Shown here in pieces: positions 1 to 4,322 of a stretch of 6,973 bases of DNA (position 1 is its first letter; the number at the start of each line of letters is the position of its first letter). Source of the stretch: CAZBWP01 sp964630265. GTDB lineage: Bacteria > Pseudomonadota > Alphaproteobacteria > Rhodospirillales > Defluviicoccaceae. The notes beneath the pieces are model-generated. The model saw only the letters and a list, made by a program, of their open reading frames with translations, had not been told where the DNA came from and did no database searches. The DNA lies in assembly GCA_964630265.1 (NCBI GenBank), contig CAZVRW010000102.1:1-6973 (forward strand), given 5' to 3'. The translations under genes were made by a program, and so were the position numbers.

Positions 1-124
1 CGCGGCAGGCCATCAGGCCGGGCATCTCGGTCTCGGCCATGGTGATTTCCGTCCGCCCCCAGTTGGCGAGCGACAGATCCTTGACGACAAAGTCGGCGGC
101 GGTGGGGGTGGCGAGTTGGGTCAT
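1..124 (-). CDS. ahcY: Adenosylhomocysteinase, N-terminal fragment (cut by window edge)
   Basis: The minus strand from the ATG at 124-122 encodes 41 residues before the window ends. They begin MTQLATPTAADFVVKDLSLA and continue with WGRTEI and AETEMPGLMA. The pattern 'F-V-K-D-L-S-L-A-x-W-G-R-x-E-I ... AETEMPGLM' is the conserved N-terminus of S-adenosylhomocysteine hydrolase. This cytosolic NAD-dependent enzyme splits S-adenosylhomocysteine into adenosine and homocysteine, so it clears the product inhibitor of SAM-dependent methyltransferases and returns homocysteine to the methionine cycle. The NAD-binding domain and active site lie outside the window. The Shine-Dalgarno sequence is weak (a GAGA tract about 8 bases upstream of the ATG). 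The start agrees with the usual position of the family motif. The gene is divergent from the transporter operon, with 541 bp between the two starts. Identification is confident from the motif; enzyme integrity cannot be judged. Confidence 0.93.
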   Translation of the reverse strand, partial: MTQLATPTAADFVVKDLSLANWGRTEITMAETEMPGLMACR

Positions 125-208
125 CGATCGTCTCTATGGTTGGCGGTGGGAGGGGTGAGAAGCGGAGCGCGCGCGCATGAACGCGGGCGCCAAGTGCGGT
201 GACATCGC

Positions 209-218
209 GGAACGTTCC
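209..218. promoter_or_regulatory. Short perfect palindrome near the predicted ahcY start
   Basis: GGAACGTTCC is a perfect 10-bp palindrome. It lies about 85 bp upstream of the ahcY ATG, and the transcription start predicted from the candidate promoter at 220-248 would fall within it. A regulator bound there would block initiation. Ten-base palindromes arise by chance fairly often, so the role is only inferred. Confidence 0.22.
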
Positions 219-219
219 C

Positions 220-248
220 TATGTACGGCCCGTGGGTGCCGCCGTAAA
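220..248 (-). promoter_or_regulatory. Candidate ahcY promoter
   Basis: Read on the minus strand, TTTACG (248-243, 4 of 6 matches to TTGACA) is followed after exactly 17 bases by TACATA (225-220, 3 of 6 matches to TATAAT including the leading TA). A transcript would start near 213 and carry a leader of roughly 90 nt before the ahcY ATG. The hexamers are embedded in an inverted repeat (TACGGC at 224-229, GCCGTA at 241-246). The predicted start falls inside the palindrome at 209-218, which is suggestive of regulation. Matches to consensus are modest and promoter calls by eye in GC-rich DNA are unreliable, so this is a weak call. A second, poorer option is TTGACT at 442-437 with GAACAT at 418-413. 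Confidence 0.28.
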
Positions 249-506
249 GGGCGCCGCCGCCCCGCGACGCACGAGTCGCCGGCCGTGCGGCACCCCGCCG
301 CCGGCGCCGCCGCCTCGGCCGCGCCCAAGATTTCGCGCCGGCACGCGGGCGGTTTTTGGTTTGACAGGGCAGTCCCGCGTGGCCCAAATTGCCCGGAGGC
401 GCTGATAAAAGCATGTTCTCGAGGCGGGCGAGCTTAAGTCAACGGGATCGATCCGCCGCTCAATAGTCTGCAATCCCCGAGCGGTGGGGGACGTTTTGGT
501 GGCTGT

Positions 507-527
507 CAATGTTGAATTTCAACATTG
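507..527. promoter_or_regulatory. Perfect 21-bp palindrome, probable transcription factor operator
   Basis: The arms CAATGTTGAA (507-516) and TTCAACATTG (518-527) are exact reverse complements around a single central T. Ten-base perfect arms of AT-rich sequence inside GC-rich DNA are unlikely to be accidental, and this form is typical of sites bound by dimeric winged-helix or helix-turn-helix regulators (MarR, ArsR, GntR or TetR types). The site is 139 bp upstream of the binding-protein ATG and about 40 bp upstream of the small ORF. On the minus strand TTGACA (509-504) overlaps its left arm, and on the plus strand TTGACA (539-544) lies 11 bp to its right. It could therefore control the importer operon, ahcY, or both. 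An intrinsic terminator is unlikely because no T tract follows on either strand. Which regulator binds is not visible here. Confidence 0.6.
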
Positions 528-566
528 TGGCGAACGATTTGACAAGAATTATTGCGGAGGCAGCGA

Positions 567-632
567 ATGATGCCCGCCAGCTGCTTCCTCGCCGAAGTCA
601 CGCCGCAAGCTCTTCATCACATCGTCGTCTGA
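567..632 (+). CDS. Possible 21-residue leader peptide or small protein
   Basis: An ATGATG start at 567 opens a 21-codon frame that begins MMPASCFLAEVTPQ, ends HHIVV, and stops at TGA 630-632. A GGAGG Shine-Dalgarno core at 556-560 is six bases upstream of the ATG. This is a better ribosome site than that of the binding-protein gene, which has only AGGG ten bases before its ATG. The frame ends 33 nt before the binding-protein start and is in the same reading frame, separated only by this stop codon. It could be a leader peptide whose translation couples to the operon, a small protein of unknown role, or a chance ORF with a good upstream purine run. The composition has no obvious run of one amino acid, so a classical attenuator is not evident. 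No family is recognised. Confidence 0.35.
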   Translation: MMPASCFLAEVTPQALHHIVV

Positions 633-665
633 CCAGCCGATCTGCCAGCCCAGGGAAACCCGCCC

Positions 666-2363
666 ATGTCAATGCACCATCGTCCCACCGTCCACCCCGC
701 CGTGCCGGAGTTGCGGGAGCAGCTGCGCCGGGGCGAGATTTCCCGGCGCGACTTTCTGGCGACGACCACCCGGCTCGGCGTCTCCGTGGCGGCGGCGTAC
801 GCCCTGGCCGGCGGTCTGACCGGCCGGCAGCCGGTGCCGGCGGCGCGGGCGGAGACGCCGAAGGCCGGCGGCGCGCTGCGCTGTTCCATGAACGTCAAGG
901 AAATGAGCGACCCGGCGACCTATGACTGGTCGGAAAAGGGCAACTTGGCGCGGCACATGTGCGAGCCGCTGGTGCGCATCAACAAGGACAACATCGCCGA
1001 GCCCTATCTCGCCGAACGCTGGGAGGCCACCGACGACCTCAAGACCTGGACGTTCCATCTGCGCAAGGGCGTGACCTGGTCGAACGGCGACAACTTCGGC
1101 GCCGACGACGTGATCTTCAACGTGCAACGCTGGCTCGACCCGGCCACCGGCTCGTCGAACCAGGGCCGCTTCAGCGCCATGACCGAGGAGATCGAGACCG
1201 GCAAGGCCGACGATCAGGGCAATCCGATCCGCTCGACGGTGGCGGCCGCGGGCGCCATCGAGAAGGTCGACGACCACACCGTCCGCTTCCACCTCAGCCG
1301 CGCCGACATCTCGCTGCCCGAGGCCTTTGCCGACTACCCGGCGCTGATCGTCCACCGCCGCTTCAGCGAGGACGGCGGCGATCTCGCCAAGGCGCCGGTG
1401 GGCACGGGGCCGTTCATGCTGACCCGGTACTCGGTGGGCGAACTGGCCGAATACCGGCGGCGCAGCGACCAGCCGTGGTGGGGCGGCGATGTCTACCTGG
1501 ACGGCATCCTCTACGTCGACCACGGCGACGATCCCGGTCCGATGATCGCGGCGCTGGCGTCGGGGCAGGTGGATTGCAACTTCCGCACCAGCGTCGAACA
1601 GGTGCCGACGCTCCGCGCCATCCCCAACCTGGTGACCTATGAGGTGGTGACCGGGCAGACCGGCGTCGCCCGCATGAAGGTCACCGAGACGCCATTCCAC
1701 GACAAGCGTATCCGCCGGGCGATCCAGGCCTGCATCGACCACACAAAACTTCTCGAACTGGCGCACCAGAACCTTGGGGCGCCGGGCGAGGACCACCACG
1801 TCGCGCCGATCCATCCCGAATATGCCAAGCTGCCGCCGCTGAAACAGGATTACGCCCTGGCCAAGGCACTGCTGGCCGAGGCCGGTCACGGCGACGGCCT
1901 GCGCCTGCGCATCGACTGCGTCGCCAACCCCGTCTGGGAACAGACGGCGGTCAAGGTGATCGCCGAGATGTGCCGGCCCGCCGGCATCACCATCGACATC
2001 AACATCATGCCGGGCGGCACCTACTGGGACCGCTGGATGACGACGCCCTTCGGCTTCACCTCGTGGACGCACCGCGCGCTCGGCATCCAGAGCCTCAACC
2101 TCGCCTACCGCTCCGGCGTCGCCTGGAACGAGACGTCCTACGCCAACGCCGAATTCGACGCGCTGCTGGACGAGGCCAGCGCCTTGCTGGATCCGAACGC
2201 GCGCCGCGCGGTGATGGCCAAGCTGCAGCAGATCCTGCAGGACGACGCCATCATCGTGCAGCCGTTCTGGCGCTCGGATTTCATTACGGCGACCAACAAG
2301 GTGCACAACATTTACGCCCACGTGGCCAACGAGCACCACTACAACAAGGTCTGGCTGGGTTAG
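666..2363 (+). CDS. Tat-exported ABC transporter substrate-binding protein (family 5, peptide/opine/nickel type)
   Basis: This 565-residue protein is the periplasmic solute receptor of the importer encoded downstream. A twin-arginine signal (SRRDFL, residues 26-31) is followed by a hydrophobic stretch (about 36-50) and a likely cleavage after ARA (62), so export should go through the Tat pathway. There is no lipobox cysteine, so the mature protein should be soluble. Residues about 96-480 show the family-5 solute-binding fold: EPLVRINKDN, PYLAERWEATDDLKTWTFHL, RKGVTWSNGDNFGADDVIF and later GTGPFML. The length is normal for the family. Where dipeptide-binding relatives usually have an aspartate-rich W-x-D-x-x-D/N segment, this protein has SWTHRALGIQSLNLAYRSG (466-484), so the ligand may not be an ordinary dipeptide. 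The ATG at 666 has a weak Shine-Dalgarno sequence and the next ATG (672) would also work. It is the first large gene of the operon; the permease begins 107 bp later. Substrate unknown. Confidence 0.92.
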   Translation: MSMHHRPTVHPAVPELREQLRRGEISRRDFLATTTRLGVSVAAAYALAGGLTGRQPVPAARAETPKAGGALRCSMNVKEMSDPATYDWSEKGNLARHMCEPLVRINKDNIAEPYLAERWEATDDLKTWTFHLRKGVTWSNGDNFGADDVIFNVQRWLDPATGSSNQGRFSAMTEEIETGKADDQGNPIRSTVAAAGAIEKVDDHTVRFHLSRADISLPEAFADYPALIVHRRFSEDGGDLAKAPVGTGPFMLTRYSVGELAEYRRRSDQPWWGGDVYLDGILYVDHGDDPGPMIAALASGQVDCNFRTSVEQVPTLRAIPNLVTYEVVTGQTGVARMKVTETPFHDKRIRRAIQACIDHTKLLELAHQNLGAPGEDHHVAPIHPEYAKLPPLKQDYALAKALLAEAGHGDGLRLRIDCVANPVWEQTAVKVIAEMCRPAGITIDINIMPGGTYWDRWMTTPFGFTSWTHRALGIQSLNLAYRSGVAWNETSYANAEFDALLDEASALLDPNARRAVMAKLQQILQDDAIIVQPFWRSDFITATNKVHNIYAHVANEHHYNKVWLG

Positions 2364-2401
2364 GGACAGCGGCCGGTGCGGCGTCCGCCCGCCCCGCCAG
2401 C

Positions 2402-2461
2402 GCGCAAGGTGGCGAGGCGTAAGCCGGCGATGCGCAAGCCGGCGAAGCGCAAGCCGGCGAA
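2402..2461 (+). repeat. Four tandem 15-bp repeats before the first permease
   Basis: Units start at 2402, 2417, 2432 and 2447. The last two are identical (GCGCAAGCCGGCGAA), the second differs at two positions (GCGTAAGCCGGCGAT) and the first is more diverged (GCGCAAGGTGGCGAG). The array fills most of the gap between the binding-protein stop (2361-2363) and the permease ATG (2471), ending nine bases before that ATG. In the permease frame it would read as Ala-Gln-Ala-Gly-Glu repeats after a TAA at 2420, but no start codon lies within it, so it is probably untranslated. It may have arisen by replication slippage, and copy number could alter spacing or mRNA structure in front of the permease. Confidence 0.85.
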
Positions 2462-2470
2462 GCGGGCACC

Positions 2471-3403
2471 ATGGTCCTCTTGATTCTCCGGCGCATCGGC
2501 CTGATGGCCCTGACCATGCTGGCGGTCTCGCTGCTGGTCTTCCTGCTGCTGGAGATCACCCCCGGCAACGTCGCCACCAAGGTGCTCGGCCCCTATTCAA
2601 CGGAGGAACAGCGCACGCTCTGGCTCGAGGCGCACGGCTATTTCGAGCCGCTGTGGCTACGCTATCTGACGTGGCTCGGCAATTTCCTGACCGGCGATTT
2701 CGGCGAGTCGATCCGCTTCAAGGTGCCGGTGGCCGACATCCTGTGGCCGCGCCTGTGGAACACCATGGTGCTCGGCTTCTGGGTGTTCGTGGTGATGATC
2801 CCGCTGTCGCTGGTCCTCGGCGTGCTCGCCGGGATGCGCGAGGGGTCGGCGCTGGACCGCAGCATCTCGGTCACCAGCATCGTCACCACCTCGATCCCGG
2901 AATTCGCCAGCGCCGTCTTCCTCGCCGCCGTCTTCGTCTTCTGGCTGGGCGTGCTGCCCGGCACCAGCACGATGACCGACGGCTTCGACTGGCGGCAACT
3001 GGTGCTGCCGGTGCTGGTGCTGGTGATCTATGACTTCGGCTACGTCACCCGCATGACCCGCGCGTCCATGGCGGACGTGATGACCACCCCATACATCCGC
3101 ACCGCCGTGCTCAAGGGCCTGCCCTATCGCCAGGTGATCCTCCGGCACGCGCTGCGCAACGCGCTGATCGCGCCGTTCACCGTCATCATGCTGCAGATCA
3201 ACTGGCTGCTGTCGGGCGTCATCGTCGTCGAGTTCTTCTTCGCCTATAAGGGCTTCGGCGCGCTGCTGCTGGAGGCCTCGCTGAACCAGGACATCTTCCT
3301 GATCGAGGCGTGCGCCATGGTCGCGGTGTTCGTCGCCGCCGCGACCCAGACCCTCGCCGACATCGGCTATACCTACCTCAACCCGCGGATCCGGTTCGGC
3401 TGA
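2471..3403 (+). CDS. ABC transporter permease, DppB/OppB type
   Basis: This 310-residue inner-membrane protein forms half of the translocation channel. The N-terminus (LRRIGLMALTMLAVSLLVFLL, about residues 6-26) is the typical first membrane helix of DppB-like permeases, followed by the periplasmic P-G-N region, TGDFGES (75-81) and further helices near 98-120, 143-162, 177-192, 233-255 and 279-296. The EAA-type loop that docks on the ATPase spans about 208-232 (YIRTAVLKGLPYRQVILRHA onwards). The C-terminus YLNPRIRFG matches the family's usual LNPRIRY ending. The length is normal and the gene looks complete. The ATG at 2471 is the first possible start after an in-frame TAA at 2420. Its ribosome site is poor and lies against the 15-bp repeats. 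The second permease begins 11 bp after the stop, so the two are almost certainly cotranscribed. Confidence 0.94.
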   Translation: MVLLILRRIGLMALTMLAVSLLVFLLLEITPGNVATKVLGPYSTEEQRTLWLEAHGYFEPLWLRYLTWLGNFLTGDFGESIRFKVPVADILWPRLWNTMVLGFWVFVVMIPLSLVLGVLAGMREGSALDRSISVTSIVTTSIPEFASAVFLAAVFVFWLGVLPGTSTMTDGFDWRQLVLPVLVLVIYDFGYVTRMTRASMADVMTTPYIRTAVLKGLPYRQVILRHALRNALIAPFTVIMLQINWLLSGVIVVEFFFAYKGFGALLLEASLNQDIFLIEACAMVAVFVAAATQTLADIGYTYLNPRIRFG

Positions 3404-3414
3404 GGGGCGGCGGG

Positions 3415-4308
3415 ATGGCAGCCTCCTCCGAGACCACGGCAGCACCGGCGACGACGCTCGGCGCCTTCGGCAACGCGATCCGCTCGTTCGCGCTGCTGAA
3501 GGAGAGCCCGGTCGGCATGATCGGGACCGTGATCATCGTCGCCTGGGCCGCCGCCGCCCTGCTCGCGCCGGTGCTCGCGCCGTTCGACCCGAACACGCCG
3601 TTGCAGCCGTTCGCCAAACCGTTCACCGCCGCCGCGGGCGGGGGCACCTTCTGGCTCGGCACCGACCACCTGGGCCGGGACATCCTCTCCCGCATCCTCT
3701 GGGGCTCGCGCACGGTGCTGTTTTACGCCCCCCTGGCGACGGCCAGCGCCTATCTGGTCGGCATCCTGATGGGCCTGGCCGCCGGCTATTTCCGGGGCAT
3801 CATCGACGACGTGCTGTCGTTCTTCGCCAACATCATCCTGTCGTTCCCGGTCCTGGTTCTCTACATCCTGGTAATCACCACCGTCGGCGCGTCGGGCATC
3901 AACATCGTCATCGCCATCACCTTCGCCAGCGCCCCGGGGATCATGCGCATCGTCCGCGGCTTGGTCTTCGACCTGCGCAACCGGGAATACGTCGCGGCGG
4001 CGCAGACCCGCGGCGAGCGGCCCTGGCGCATCATGCTGATCGAGATCCTGCCCAACGCCCGCGGGCCATTGATCGTCGACGCCTGTCTCCGGCTGGGCTA
4101 CGTCGTCATCACCATCGGTGTCCTCGGGTTCCTCGGCCTGGGCCTGCCGCCGCCGGACCCCGACTGGGGCGGCATGGTCAACGAGGCGCGGCCGTTGGCG
4201 CTGGTCTTCCCGCACATGACGGTGATCCCCTGCGTCGCCATCTCGTCGCTGGTGCTGGGCTTTAACCTGCTCGCCGACGGGCTGCGCGAAATCTCGCTGA
4301 GGGACTGA
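3415..4308 (+). CDS. ABC transporter permease, DppC/OppC type
   Basis: This 297-residue partner permease completes the membrane channel. An N-terminal cytosolic tail (about 1-30, with the family's LLKESPVGMIG entry into the first helix, about 33-54) is followed by the diagnostic segment LGTDHLGRDILSR (81-93) found in DppC/OppC proteins. Helices follow near 101-125, 135-157, 160-176, 219-243 and 266-288. The EAA loop is at about 191-215 (EYVAAAQTRGERPWRIMLIE onwards), and the end GFNLLADGLREISLRD is typical. The open frame extends upstream to 3310, but that part overlaps the first permease and reads as arginine-rich nonsense. The ATG at 3415 is preferred because GAGGGG (3402-3407, overlapping the upstream TGA) sits seven bases before it and the protein then has normal length. 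The stop lies inside a 13-bp tandem duplication. Confidence 0.94.
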   Translation: MAASSETTAAPATTLGAFGNAIRSFALLKESPVGMIGTVIIVAWAAAALLAPVLAPFDPNTPLQPFAKPFTAAAGGGTFWLGTDHLGRDILSRILWGSRTVLFYAPLATASAYLVGILMGLAAGYFRGIIDDVLSFFANIILSFPVLVLYILVITTVGASGINIVIAITFASAPGIMRIVRGLVFDLRNREYVAAAQTRGERPWRIMLIEILPNARGPLIVDACLRLGYVVITIGVLGFLGLGLPPPDPDWGGMVNEARPLALVFPHMTVIPCVAISSLVLGFNLLADGLREISLRD

Positions 4309-4321
4309 GCTGAGGGACTGA
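4296..4321 (+). repeat. 13-bp tandem duplication at the permease/ATPase junction
   Basis: GCTGAGGGACTGA occurs twice back to back (4296-4308 and 4309-4321) with no mismatch. The first copy encodes the end of the second permease including its TGA stop; the second fills the intergenic gap. Each copy contains GAGGG, and the second copy places this Shine-Dalgarno core (4312-4316) six bases before the ATPase ATG at 4323. With one copy the stop and the next ATG would be one base apart, so the duplication lengthened the junction to 14 bp without affecting either protein. Confidence 0.9.
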
Positions 4322-4322
4322 G

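Larger units (their letters stand above)
125..665. other. Divergent intergenic region between ahcY and the ABC importer operon
   Basis: This 541-bp stretch separates the two divergent starts. Its left part (about 125-360) is extremely GC-rich and rich in GCC/GGC runs with many weak self-complementary possibilities, including GCGAC/GTCGC arms at 264-268 and 275-279. The right part (about 400-565) is clearly more AT-rich than the rest of the window and looks like regulatory DNA. It contains a 10-bp palindrome GGATCGATCC (445-454), a perfect 21-bp palindrome (507-527), TTGACA hexamers on both strands (504-509 minus, 539-544 plus) and a short ORF (567-632). Longer ORFs crossing this region, such as 177-437 plus and 219-509 minus, have arginine/alanine-rich low-complexity translations. 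They resemble no protein family I know, so I treat them as chance open frames. Confidence 0.7.

Noticed and set aside
209..234. General stress sigma factor (EcfG-type) promoter on the plus strand, GGAAC followed after 17 bases by CGTG
   Set aside because: The -10 element is CGTG instead of CGTT, the GGAAC belongs to a palindrome, and no gene starts within 400 bp downstream on that strand.
125..480. S-adenosylhomocysteine or SAM riboswitch in the ahcY leader
   Set aside because: I read the minus strand upstream of ahcY for the conserved core of the SAH riboswitch and for SAM-II-like elements and found no convincing match. The GC-rich self-complementarity is generic.
539..569. Plus-strand sigma-70 promoter starting with the perfect TTGACA at 539-544
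   Set aside because: No acceptable -10 hexamer lies 16-18 bases downstream (the best is GCGAAT at 563-568, three matches), so I list the hexamer only as context for the palindrome.
509..925. 138-residue plus-strand open frame overlapping the start of the binding-protein gene
   Set aside because: It starts inside the palindrome, lacks a ribosome site, and becomes an arginine/glycine-rich out-of-frame reading of the binding-protein gene.
669..2339. 556-residue open frame on the minus strand opposite the binding-protein gene
   Set aside because: It is an antisense shadow created by GC-biased third codon positions. Its translation is low-complexity and resembles no family, whereas the plus-strand protein has clear family motifs.
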